Assembly: GCF_947258355.1 (NCBI RefSeq) | Contig: NZ_CAMYIC010000032.1 | Location: 1-64,000 of the forward strand | Source: an uncultured Allomuricauda sp. | Lineage (GTDB): Bacteria > Bacteroidota > Bacteroidia > Flavobacteriales > Flavobacteriaceae | Reading direction: 5' to 3' | Length of the DNA stretch: 64,000 nt | Shown: positions 1 through 5,848 of the stretch, piece after piece | Position numbering within the stretch: position 1 is the first letter of the stretch | How the letters are laid out: every line of letters starts with the position of its first letter | Notes under the pieces: generated by a model | What the model saw: only the letters and a program-made list of their open reading frames with translations | What the model was told of the DNA's origin: nothing | The model's database searches: none | Program-made: the position numbers and the translations under genes

Positions 1-2
1 AA

Positions 3-230
3 ACTTCGGTAATATCCTTTAATATAGAAGGCGTTCACCCCTACGATATTGGTACTATTGTGGACAAATTGGGGATAGCTGTCCGTACAGGGCACCATTG
101 CGCACAACCTATCATGGATTTTTATAAAATTCCAGGAACGGTAAGGGCAAGTTTTAGCTTTTACAATACCAAGGAAGAAGTGGATAAGCTGGTTGAGGGG
201 GTGACACGTGCAAGCAATATGTTGCAATAA
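3..230 (+). CDS. sufS: Cysteine desulfurase SufS, C-terminal end (cut by window edge)
   Basis: The reading frame is open from the window edge and ends in TAA. It gives the last 75 residues of a group II cysteine desulfurase, the PLP enzyme that takes sulfur from L-cysteine and passes it to SufE for Fe-S cluster assembly in the cytoplasm. The string RTGHHCAQP contains the active-site Cys that carries the persulfide, and the tail VRASFSFYNTKEEVDKLVEG is the usual SufS ending. sufE follows on the same strand after a 254-base gap holding a palindromic repeat. The upstream suf genes are presumably just outside the window. Confidence 0.93.
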   Translation, partial: TSVISFNIEGVHPYDIGTIVDKLGIAVRTGHHCAQPIMDFYKIPGTVRASFSFYNTKEEVDKLVEGVTRASNMLQ

Positions 231-266
231 CCTTTGTGCAATTGAAAATTCATAGATTCAAAAAAC

Positions 267-380
267 CGTCAGTTCGAGTTTTTTGAAAAAAAATATCGAG
301 AACAAGGTTTTTGCTCTGAAAATTCTGATTCTCGATACAATTTTTCAGGATTCTGTCCTGAAAAATCACTCGAATTGACG
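267..380. repeat. Nested palindromic (cloverleaf-like) intergenic repeat
   Basis: Outer arms CGTCAGTTCGAGT (267-279) and ACTCGAATTGACG (368-380) are complementary at 12 of 13 positions. Inside lie a T6-G-A8 mini-hairpin (279-293), a perfect 9-bp stem TATCGAGAA / TTCTCGATA (294-302 with 329-337), and a perfect 10-bp hairpin TTTTTCAGGA / TCCTGAAAAA with a 5-base loop (341-350 with 356-365). The whole can fold as a closed stem carrying three hairpins. It lies between sufS and the sufE promoter and may stop or protect the upstream mRNA. I recall similar CGAGTGA / CACTCGAACTGAC elements between genes of marine Flavobacteriaceae, so it is probably a dispersed family. Confidence 0.8.
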
Positions 381-439
381 AATTGTTGATAAATGCATCA
401 TGAGTTGTTATAGTTGGAAGTTATCTTTCTCTTAAAGAC

Positions 440-470
440 TTGAATGGCAACCCTCCGAGTTGTATTTTTG
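440..470 (+). promoter_or_regulatory. Bacteroidota-type promoter of sufE
   Basis: A TTG (440-442) is followed after 20 bases by TATTTTTG (463-470). This fits the Bacteroidota housekeeping sigma consensus TTG - about 19 to 20 bases - TAnnTTTG. The predicted start of transcription is near 477, leaving a very short leader before the ATG at 485. It suggests that sufE and the genes after it can be transcribed apart from sufS. Confidence 0.6.
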
Positions 471-484
471 AATAAAAACATCGC

Positions 485-907
485 ATGACCATAAAAGAAA
501 TACAAGAAGAGATAATAGACGAGTTTTCCATGTTCGACGACTGGATGCAGCGCTACGAATATATGATTGAGCTTGGAAAGTCACTTCCTTTAATAGAAGA
601 GCAGTACAAAACCGATGACAACCTTATAAAAGGTTGCCAAAGCAAGGTTTGGGTACATGCAGAATTGAATGACGATAAATTGGTTTTTACAGCGGATAGC
701 GACGCCATTATCACCAAAGGAATAATCGCCATTTTGGTCAGAGCTTTCAGCAACCAAAAACCGCAGGATATTATTGATGCCGATACCGAGTTCATAGATG
801 AAATCGGACTTAAAGAACATTTGTCACCCACACGTGCGAACGGATTGGTAAGCATGATCAAGCAATTGAAGTTGTACGCAGTTGCCTATCAAACACAGTT
901 AAAATAA
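485..907 (+). CDS. sufE: Cysteine desulfuration protein SufE
   Basis: SufE accepts persulfide sulfur from SufS and hands it to the SufBCD scaffold. The 140-residue length is normal. The key residue is Cys51 in IKGCQSKVW, the conserved sulfur-accepting loop, and the C-terminal half (GLKEHLSPTRANGL) is the usual SufE signature. It lies directly after sufS and 6 bases before the SufT-like gene. The first ATG is used because a good promoter ends just upstream of it. I see nothing atypical. Confidence 0.95.
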   Translation: MTIKEIQEEIIDEFSMFDDWMQRYEYMIELGKSLPLIEEQYKTDDNLIKGCQSKVWVHAELNDDKLVFTADSDAIITKGIIAILVRAFSNQKPQDIIDADTEFIDEIGLKEHLSPTRANGLVSMIKQLKLYAVAYQTQLK

Positions 908-913
908 CAAAGA

Positions 914-1243
914 ATGAGCGAAGAAACTACTATAGATACACAAGAGCTGGGCGAAAAAATCGTAAAGGTGCTCAAAACCATATACGATCCAGAAATTCCT
1001 GTGGATATTTACGAATTGGGATTGATTTACGATGTGTTCGTGAACGAGGAATACGAAGTAAAGATCTTGATGACCCTTACTTCGCCCAATTGCCCTGTGG
1101 CAGAAACCTTGCCCGTGGAGGTAGAGGAGAAAGTGAAATCCATTGATATGTTGAAGGATGTGGAGGTCGAAATCACTTTTGATCCCCCATGGACCCAAGA
1201 ACTGATGAGCGAAGAAGCGAAATTGGAGTTGGGACTTTTGTAA
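914..1243 (+). CDS. DUF59/MIP18-family Fe-S assembly protein (SufT-like)
   Basis: A 109-residue protein of the MIP18/DUF59 family, whose members help mature or load Fe-S proteins. The family motifs are clear: YDPEIPVDIYELGLIYDV near residue 25 and TLTSPNCPVAETLP near residue 55. The Cys of SPNCPVA is the conserved reactive or metal-binding residue. The C-terminal PPWTQELMSEEAKLELGLL is the standard ending of the suf-linked type. The position between sufE and DUF2805 supports a role in the SUF system. It is sometimes annotated as a PaaD-like protein, but no phenylacetate genes are present. Confidence 0.9.
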   Translation: MSEETTIDTQELGEKIVKVLKTIYDPEIPVDIYELGLIYDVFVNEEYEVKILMTLTSPNCPVAETLPVEVEEKVKSIDMLKDVEVEITFDPPWTQELMSEEAKLELGLL

Positions 1244-1255
1244 AACCAAGAACAG

Positions 1256-1489
1256 ATGACCACAAGACAGATTGATAGAATTATTGAGATGGCTTGGGAG
1301 GACAGAACCCCGTTCGAAGCCATAGAGTACCAGTTTGGCCTCAAGGAAAACGATGTTAGGGAGGTGATGCGAAGTAACCTAAAACGCTCGTCTTTTGAGT
1401 TGTGGAGAAAACGGGTAAAAGGGAGAAAAACCAAACACCAGAAAACGTCTTCGGCGAAAAGGTTTAGATCACAGAATCAAAAATTATAA
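1256..1489 (+). CDS. DUF2805 / TIGR03643 family small protein
   Basis: A 77-residue basic protein of unknown function. The segment IDRIIEMAWEDRTPFEAIEY followed by FGLKENDVREVMR is the hallmark of TIGR03643/DUF2805, a compact helix-turn-helix-like fold. The C-terminal third is a Lys/Arg-rich tail (KRVKGRKTKHQKTSSAKRF), which suggests nucleic-acid binding. The gene starts 12 bases after the SufT-like gene, so it is probably cotranscribed with the suf tail. I know of no tested function. Confidence 0.85.
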   Translation: MTTRQIDRIIEMAWEDRTPFEAIEYQFGLKENDVREVMRSNLKRSSFELWRKRVKGRKTKHQKTSSAKRFRSQNQKL

Positions 1490-1513
1490 TGGATTCCAGA
1501 CTTTAAGTTGGAT

Positions 1514-1541
1514 GTCAGACGTAAGAATTCAGACGTCTGAC
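1514..1541. repeat. Inverted repeat upstream of the four-helix-bundle gene
   Basis: GTCAGACGT (1514-1522) and ACGTCTGAC (1533-1541) form a perfect 9-bp hairpin with a 10-base loop. The word belongs to the same GTC(A)GA / GATGTC vocabulary as the 7-base tandem array at 2513-2610. It sits just inside one of two CTTTAAGT direct repeats that flank the next gene. Confidence 0.6.
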
Positions 1542-1595
1542 CAATAAAAATAATAGAAACGGATATCGAACCCCCGATAGCAACAGTATAAATGT

Positions 1596-1958
1596 ATGGA
1601 AAAGGGGTTTGAACAGATAGTTTCCTGGAAAAAGGCCCGAGAGCTAAACAAGGAAATATATAAAATAACTTGTGATAATAGATTTCAAAGGGATTTTGCA
1701 CTGCGAGACCAAATACGGAGAGCATCCATTTCTATTTCATCGAATATTGCCGAAGGGTATGGAAGAAAAACCAACAAAGAGTTCATTTATTTTTTGAATG
1801 TGGCCAAAGCCTCCTGTTACGAAGTAAAATCACAATTATATTTGACCATGGATATTGAATATGTGGATGATGAAGTATTTAGAAAACTTTATGCTCTTTG
1901 TGATGAAATTTCCAAGACCTTACATGGATTAATAAAACATTTGGAGAACAAAAACTGA
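1596..1958 (+). CDS. Four-helix-bundle protein (23S rRNA intervening-sequence protein family)
   Basis: A 120-residue member of the S23/IVP four-helix-bundle family, also related to Avd accessory proteins. The signature LRDQIRRASISISSNIAEGY, followed by GRKTNKEFIYFLNVAKASCYE, covers most of the protein. Such proteins bind nucleic acid and pentamerise; their cellular role is mostly unknown. There is no rRNA gene or retroelement nearby. The gene interrupts the otherwise tight suf-linked gene row, is AT-rich, and is bounded by 8-base direct repeats CTTTAAGT (1501-1508 and 1961-1968). It looks like a late insertion. Confidence 0.88.
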   Translation: MEKGFEQIVSWKKARELNKEIYKITCDNRFQRDFALRDQIRRASISISSNIAEGYGRKTNKEFIYFLNVAKASCYEVKSQLYLTMDIEYVDDEVFRKLYALCDEISKTLHGLIKHLENKN

Positions 1959-1992
1959 AGCTTTAAGTCTGACCACTGAAATCTGAAATCAT

Positions 1993-2499
1993 ATGTCTGA
2001 AATTATAAATAGAGTAGCCCAAAGCAAGTTGATTACCTTCAACCTTGAGGATCATTATCCCAAGGGGGAGCGAAAGGTGCTTGACATTAAAGATTGGTTG
2101 TACGAAGGTTTTATTTTGCGTGAAAAGGAATTTCGAACCCACGTGGAGGCGCACGATTGGTCAGCATACCAAGATGCTTATGTGGCGCTTCAATGCTCTA
2201 CTGATGCCATAGTTCCGGGTTGGGCTTTTATGTTGATTGCCTCCCGTCTGCAGCCCTATGCCAAAAAAGTAGTGCAGGGCAGTTTTGAAAACCTCGAAAC
2301 CGCACTGTATCAAACCATTTTGGAAAATTTGGATGTTACCGAGTTCACGGATAAACCTGTAATCATAAAAGGGTGCTCCAACAAACCAGTACCCGAAAAC
2401 GCCTACCTCATGGCTGTTATCAAAATACAAGAAGTGGCCAAAAGCGTAATGTATGGCGAAGCCTGTTCTTCGGTACCCTTGTTTAAAAGAAAGAAATAA
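1993..2499 (+). CDS. DUF2480 family protein
   Basis: A 168-residue cytoplasmic protein of the Bacteroidota-specific DUF2480 family. Recognisable parts are LDIKDWLYEGFILREKEFR, WAFMLIASRLQPYAKKV and the C-terminal IIKGCSNKPVPENAYL. The two Cys in the C-terminal half (KGCSNK and GEACSS) are notable in a suf context. In this phylum the family is commonly encoded next to the suf genes, so a role in Fe-S assembly is an inference from context only. Confidence 0.88.
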   Translation: MSEIINRVAQSKLITFNLEDHYPKGERKVLDIKDWLYEGFILREKEFRTHVEAHDWSAYQDAYVALQCSTDAIVPGWAFMLIASRLQPYAKKVVQGSFENLETALYQTILENLDVTEFTDKPVIIKGCSNKPVPENAYLMAVIKIQEVAKSVMYGEACSSVPLFKRKK

Positions 2500-2512
2500 T
2501 TTTTTATTCCCC

Positions 2513-2610
2513 TGATGTCTGATGTCTGATGTCTGATGTCTGATGTCTGATGTCTGATGTCTGATGTCTGATGTCTGATGTCTGATGTCTGATGTCTGAT
2601 GTCTGATGTC
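2513..2610. repeat. Tandem array, 14 perfect copies of TGATGTC
   Basis: The 98 bases are exactly 14 head-to-tail copies of the heptamer TGATGTC with no mismatch, starting 13 bases after the DUF2480 stop codon. A 7-base unit shifts frame with each copy, so the short open frames across it (Asp-Ile-Arg-His-Gln-Thr-Ser repeats on the minus strand) are artefacts. Perfect identity implies recent slippage, so copy number probably varies between strains. Confidence 0.97.
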
Positions 2611-2616
2611 CGTTCC

Positions 2617-2669
2617 TGTCATTTCGAGCTGTCACCCCGAGCGCAGTCAAGGGGGCAGTCGAGAAATCT
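2617..2669. repeat. Dispersed intergenic repeat (TGTCATTTCGAG...GAGAAATCT type)
   Basis: The segment opens with TGTCATTTCGAG and closes with GTCGAGAAATCT. The same two words recur in the elements at 2890-3023, 5431-5513 and 34031-34123. It is a half element, lacking the inverted right arm present at 34031-34123. It carries no gene. Confidence 0.7.
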
Positions 2670-2785
2670 TTTCATTGGGCAAAGGGCAAAGGGTGAAAGA
2701 AGTAGGCAGTATGTCAGTAAGCAGTGGGGAGAGTCTTGTTTATTCGCAATTAAAAGTAGATGGTTTGCAGTCAAATTTGTTCAAA

Positions 2786-2851
2786 TGTCATTCCTGCGCA
2801 TGCAGGAATCCATTTAACAATCATGGATTCCGTGTCAGGTACGGAATGACA
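2786..2851. repeat. Inverted-repeat element (TGTCATTCC...GGAATGACA)
   Basis: The ends TGTCATTCC and GGAATGACA are perfectly complementary. Inside are a smaller hairpin (TTCCTGCGCATGCAGGAA) and the ATTCCGTGTCAGGTACGGAAT hairpin, which recurs in altered form at 5560-5580. It is a non-coding, MITE-like or REP-like structure. Confidence 0.75.
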
Positions 2852-2889
2852 GCTCAGCATCCGCACAAAATAACGCCTTGAACCTTGCT

Positions 2890-3023
2890 TGTCATTTCGA
2901 ACCCCTGTCCCGAGCTTGCGAGGGAGCTGAGCGAGTGTGAGAAATCTGCTTTTTAAATGTGTTTTGGAATGAATGGGATTTCTCGATCGTCCCGAATTAT
3001 TTCGTTCCTCATTTCGAAATGAC
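2890..3023. repeat. Nested inverted-repeat element (TGTCATTTCGAA / TTTCGAAATGAC)
   Basis: The left end TGTCATTTCGA and right end TTTCGAAATGAC are inverted copies. Between them are GAGAAATCT (left half) and GGATTTCTCGA (right half), also inverted relative to each other. The interior is longer than in the copy at 34031-34123. Nothing in it looks coding. Confidence 0.75.
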
Positions 3024-3130
3024 CTCCGATGATATCATTCCGAACGTAGAGAAGCATCTTTTTTATCCAGTAATCGGACATCAGGAGCCAGTGCACTGAC
3101 ATCTGTCCTCTTAAATCTTAATCATCCCAT

Positions 3131-3170
3131 AAAAACAAAAACCGCCGACAGCCCTTTGGCCATCGGCGGA
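3131..3170 (-). terminator. Rho-independent terminator of lipoprotein gene 1
   Basis: On the minus strand a GC-rich hairpin (CCGCCGATGGCC, loop AAAG, GGCTGTCGGCGG) is followed by TTTTTGTTTTTAT. It lies about 50 bases after the stop codon of the TIG/cadherin/DUF285 gene. A near-copy follows the paralogue at 5781-5815, so the terminator was duplicated with the gene. Confidence 0.88.
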
Positions 3171-3220
3171 ATATTATTGATGCTATATATTTTAGCTACT
3201 TATTTATGAATGGGTAATGA

Positions 3221-5284
3221 TTATGGGCAGTTGATGATACCAGAATCCCCATTAAAAGCCCAGTTCCAGGTATCTATAAGAGCCTGTCTGGCCTGTGCTC
3301 CCGTGGAACCGAGACAATATTGTAGGCCTGCTGTACCTATTGTCAAATCGCTGTTCAAAAATGGCTGCTGGGACCATCCAATTAAAGTTGCACTATAATT
3401 TTGTATGGACATCCCTGAACCGTCCAGCATATTCGATGCTTCCTGTAAGCTGGAAATATCCCAAGAACCAAGATCTTGGTCAAAGGATTCTGCAAGGATG
3501 AACATCTCTCCCATATTTGTCACACTGGAGGTCTCCCACCCTGATATGTCCTGGTCAAAGGAATCGGCAGCGGAGAACATTCCTACCATATTGGTTACAC
3601 TTGAGGTGTTCCACCCGCCGATGTCCTGGTTAAAGGAAGCTGCTCCAGCGAACATGCCTGCCATATTGGTTACAAGCGGGGTCTCCCACCCTGATATGTC
3701 CTGGTCAAAGGAATCGGCATCGGAGAACATAGATGTCATAGTTGTTACACTGGAGGTGTTCCACCCTGATATATTTTGGTTAAAGGAAGTTGCAAAATTG
3801 AACATGCTAACCATACTTGTCACACTGGAGGTGTCCCAGCCTGAGAGGTCCTGGTTAAAGGAAGTTGCAGCAAAGAAAACACCTGACATATCGGTCACAT
3901 TGGAAGTGTCCCAATCCCCGATGTCCCCATTGAACAAGGAGCACGATTCAAACATTAGGGACATATCCGTCACCGCTGAGAGGTCGGGCACATCGGTGGC
4001 GGTATATTCGGCAAGGTTTGCACATCCCCTAAAAGCGGATTCCATGCTCTGCCATTGGATGTCTCCCCACTGTTGTATGCCCACCAGTTTGTCGGCCGTG
4101 GCATCGCCACTGTGCATATTTATGGCGGGGAACTGCCCCTCTATGGCAATGGTGTAGGTCCCTGGCTCGTTATAGGCATGGAAGAACACTGGCTCATTGG
4201 TGAAGGAAATGTTTTCCACCGTCGTGCCATCTCCCCAGTTGATTCTAAAGTCGTATTCCGTGTTTACCTGTACCCCTATGATTATGGACTCAAATGCCTG
4301 TTCTGTAGTCCAAGTGGTCACAAAGGTGGAGGGATCCTCGGCGGAGGTGATGTCCTCCACGAGCACGGTCACAAAGATCTCGAGCTTGTTAACGCCATCG
4401 CTGGCGATCACGGTGATGTTGTGTGCGATATCGGTCTCATAGTCGAGGTTCTTGCCCTCGGCCAGGCTGAGCTCCCCGTCATCGTTGATCTCGAAAAGAT
4501 CGTTGTCGTTGGGGTCTATGGAGAAGGTGATGGCCTGTCCCTCGGGATCCTCGGCGGTGATCAGGCCGATAATCTCGGTATCGGCAATGGTCTCGACCAC
4601 GGAGAACTCGTACTCCACCTGCCCGGTGGGCGCAAGATCCTCGGTGACGTTGATGGTGACCTCGGCGGTGGCCGTGCCACCCTTACCGTCGCTTACCTGC
4701 ACGGTGATCACATGCTGTTCCTGTTCTTCAAAGTCCAGGGTGGTACCTTCCGTAAGGCTCAATACCCCTTCGGGGGTGATCTCAAAGTGGTCGTTGTCGT
4801 TTTCGGCAATGGAGAAGGTCAGCTCGTCCTGGTCCTGGTCCGTGGCCGTTACGGTGCCTATTTCTTCGGTGTCGGCAATGCTCTCGACCACCTCAAAGGC
4901 CTGGGCCGCGATCACCGGGGCCACATTGTCGGGCTCGGGCTCGGTCACGGTGAAGGTCTTGGTGCTGGTGGCGGTATTCCCGCCCACGGTCACGGTGATC
5001 TTGCCGGAGGTGGCGCCCTGGGGCACGGTGATGGCCAGTTTGGTTGCCGTGGGCGTTCCGCTTATGGTCGCCGTGGCGCTTCCCAGCTTTACGGTGTTGG
5101 CAGCGGCGGTGGTGCCGAAGTTGGTCCCGTTGATGGTGACCAAGGTGCCCACCGGGCCCTGTTCGGGCGTAATGCTGGTAATGGTCGGCGCCTTGGCCGT
5201 TGGCGTACTTGGCCCATCGTCCTTGGAACAGGACCAAAGGGCGGCCACTGCAAAGAGCGAAAGGGCTAATTTTTTAAGATTCAT
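3221..5284 (-). CDS. Surface lipoprotein with TIG, cadherin-like and DUF285 repeats (paralogue 1)
   Basis: A 687-residue predicted surface lipoprotein. The signal peptide ends in a lipobox with Cys19, and the following SKDD matches the K-(D/E)2 export signal known from Capnocytophaga surface lipoproteins. Domains in order: IPT/TIG (about 32-114), two cadherin-like repeats with DxNDN-type motifs (122-215 and 222-312), a PKD-like segment with INWGDGT (340-385), then six 25-residue DUF285 (BspA-like) repeats of the form W(D/N/E)TSSVTxMxxMFxxAxSFxQDI (about 457-610), and a C-terminal cap. DUF285 proteins are usually adhesive; the ligand here is unknown. Its paralogue lies directly upstream. The cadherin part is unusually GC-rich for this genome. 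Confidence 0.88.
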   Translation of the reverse strand: MNLKKLALSLFAVAALWSCSKDDGPSTPTAKAPTITSITPEQGPVGTLVTINGTNFGTTAAANTVKLGSATATISGTPTATKLAITVPQGATSGKITVTVGGNTATSTKTFTVTEPEPDNVAPVIAAQAFEVVESIADTEEIGTVTATDQDQDELTFSIAENDNDHFEITPEGVLSLTEGTTLDFEEQEQHVITVQVSDGKGGTATAEVTINVTEDLAPTGQVEYEFSVVETIADTEIIGLITAEDPEGQAITFSIDPNDNDLFEINDDGELSLAEGKNLDYETDIAHNITVIASDGVNKLEIFVTVLVEDITSAEDPSTFVTTWTTEQAFESIIIGVQVNTEYDFRINWGDGTTVENISFTNEPVFFHAYNEPGTYTIAIEGQFPAINMHSGDATADKLVGIQQWGDIQWQSMESAFRGCANLAEYTATDVPDLSAVTDMSLMFESCSLFNGDIGDWDTSNVTDMSGVFFAATSFNQDLSGWDTSSVTSMVSMFNFATSFNQNISGWNTSSVTTMTSMFSDADSFDQDISGWETPLVTNMAGMFAGAASFNQDIGGWNTSSVTNMVGMFSAADSFDQDISGWETSSVTNMGEMFILAESFDQDLGSWDISSLQEASNMLDGSGMSIQNYSATLIGWSQQPFLNSDLTIGTAGLQYCLGSTGAQARQALIDTWNWAFNGDSGIINCP

Positions 5285-5302
5285 AGTCTTTGTTTTTGAT
5301 GT

Positions 5303-5310
5303 TAAAAGTA
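5303..5310 (-). promoter_or_regulatory. Possible -7 element of lipoprotein gene 1
   Basis: The minus strand reads TACTTTTA, seven of eight matches to TAnnTTTG, about 19 bases before the ATG. No clear TTG lies at the expected distance, as would suit a promoter that needs an activator bound at 5348-5377. Confidence 0.35.
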
Positions 5311-5347
5311 CAAGGTGTCATTTTTGAAGAAGAATTTGGCTCATGAT

Positions 5348-5377
5348 CTGACGGATGCCCTGTTTGGGTTGATGGAT
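5348..5377 (-). promoter_or_regulatory. Direct-repeat operator candidate (9-12-9) of lipoprotein gene 1
   Basis: Reading toward the gene, ATCCATCAA (5377-5369) is followed after 12 bases by ATCCGTCAG (5356-5348). The same pair in the same order stands before the EF-hand lipoprotein gene (51200-51229), and variants stand before two more lipoprotein genes. Nine-base direct repeats with 12-13 base spacing are the known site layout of LytTR-domain regulators. The pair ends about 64 bases before the start codon. Confidence 0.55.
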
Positions 5378-5430
5378 GTTCTTTTTTGAAGAAGTCAGAG
5401 CTCAGATATGAGAGGTCAGAGATCCGTTCT

Positions 5431-5513
5431 TGTCATTTCGAACGAATGTGAGAAATCTAAAAATAGAAGAAGAGATTTCTCCATCGTCACTTCGTTCCTC
5501 ATGTCGAAATGAC
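5431..5513. repeat. Nested inverted-repeat element (TGTCATTTCGAA type)
   Basis: The ends TGTCATTTCGAA and TCGAAATGAC are inverted copies, and AGAAATCT / AGATTTCT form an inner pair. It is the same family as 2890-3023 and 34031-34123 and lies between the two lipoprotein paralogues. Confidence 0.75.
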
Positions 5514-5559
5514 CTCTTATCGTCACGCTGAACTTGTTTCAGGGTCTCACTCAGATGGG

Positions 5560-5580
5560 ATTCCGTGTCAAGCACGGAAT
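5560..5580. repeat. Hairpin ATTCCGTG-TCAAG-CACGGAAT
   Basis: A perfect 8-bp stem with a 5-base loop, related to the hairpin inside the element at 2786-2851. It is part of a mosaic of short palindromes that fills the gap between the two paralogues. Confidence 0.65.
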
Positions 5581-5639
5581 GACAGCTCTGCATCCAGAGT
5601 AGAATGCCAACTTGGGTCGCTGAGCGCTGGCCATTGAGC

Positions 5640-5660
5640 GCCTGCCTGCCGCAGGCAGGC
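5640..5660. repeat. Perfect 10-bp palindrome GCCTGCCTGC-C-GCAGGCAGGC
   Basis: Two 10-base arms are separated by one base. It is much more GC-rich than the surrounding intergenic DNA and has no T-tract, so it is not a normal terminator. A TTCGAGAAATCT word follows, as in the neighbouring repeat elements. Confidence 0.7.
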
Positions 5661-5777
5661 GAAGGGGGCATTCGAGAAATCTTTCTTATCCAGTAATCGG
5701 ACATCAGAAGTCTGAGCTCTGAAGTCTTATCTCTGATTTCTGACACCTGTCCCCTGACATCTTAAATCTTATCAGCT

Positions 5778-5815
5778 CAAAAACAAAAACCGCCGACAGC
5801 CCTGTGGCCGCCGAC
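5778..5815 (-). terminator. Rho-independent terminator of lipoprotein gene 2
   Basis: On the minus strand CCGTCGGCGGCC, a short loop and GGGCTGTCGGCGG are followed by TTTTTGTTTTT. It is nearly the same as the terminator of the neighbouring paralogue (3131-3170). Confidence 0.85.
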
Positions 5816-5848
5816 GGTATCTTTTATATAATTTGTTTGTTTATAAAT

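Noticed and set aside
267-380. tRNA or tmRNA gene
   Set aside because: The fold is cloverleaf-like in outline, but arm lengths, loops and conserved tRNA bases do not fit, and there is no CCA or T-loop motif.
2513-2610. CRISPR array
   Set aside because: The unit is 7 bases with no spacers and there are no cas genes.
2161-2881. Short open frames across the heptamer array and nearby repeats
   Set aside because: They translate tandem or palindromic repeats (Asp-Ile-Arg-His-Gln-Thr-Ser periodic peptide), have no start context, and overlap DUF2480 on the other strand.
4055-5327. Long plus-strand open frames (404 and 291 codons) opposite the TIG/cadherin gene
   Set aside because: They are mirror frames of a GC-rich repeat gene. 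Their translations are low-complexity (Gly/His/Asp or Val/Ser rich), have no family match, and the minus-strand gene has a signal peptide, domains and a terminator.
5402-5746. Minus-strand 114-codon open frame between the paralogues
   Set aside because: It runs through four intergenic palindromes and has no recognisable protein features.
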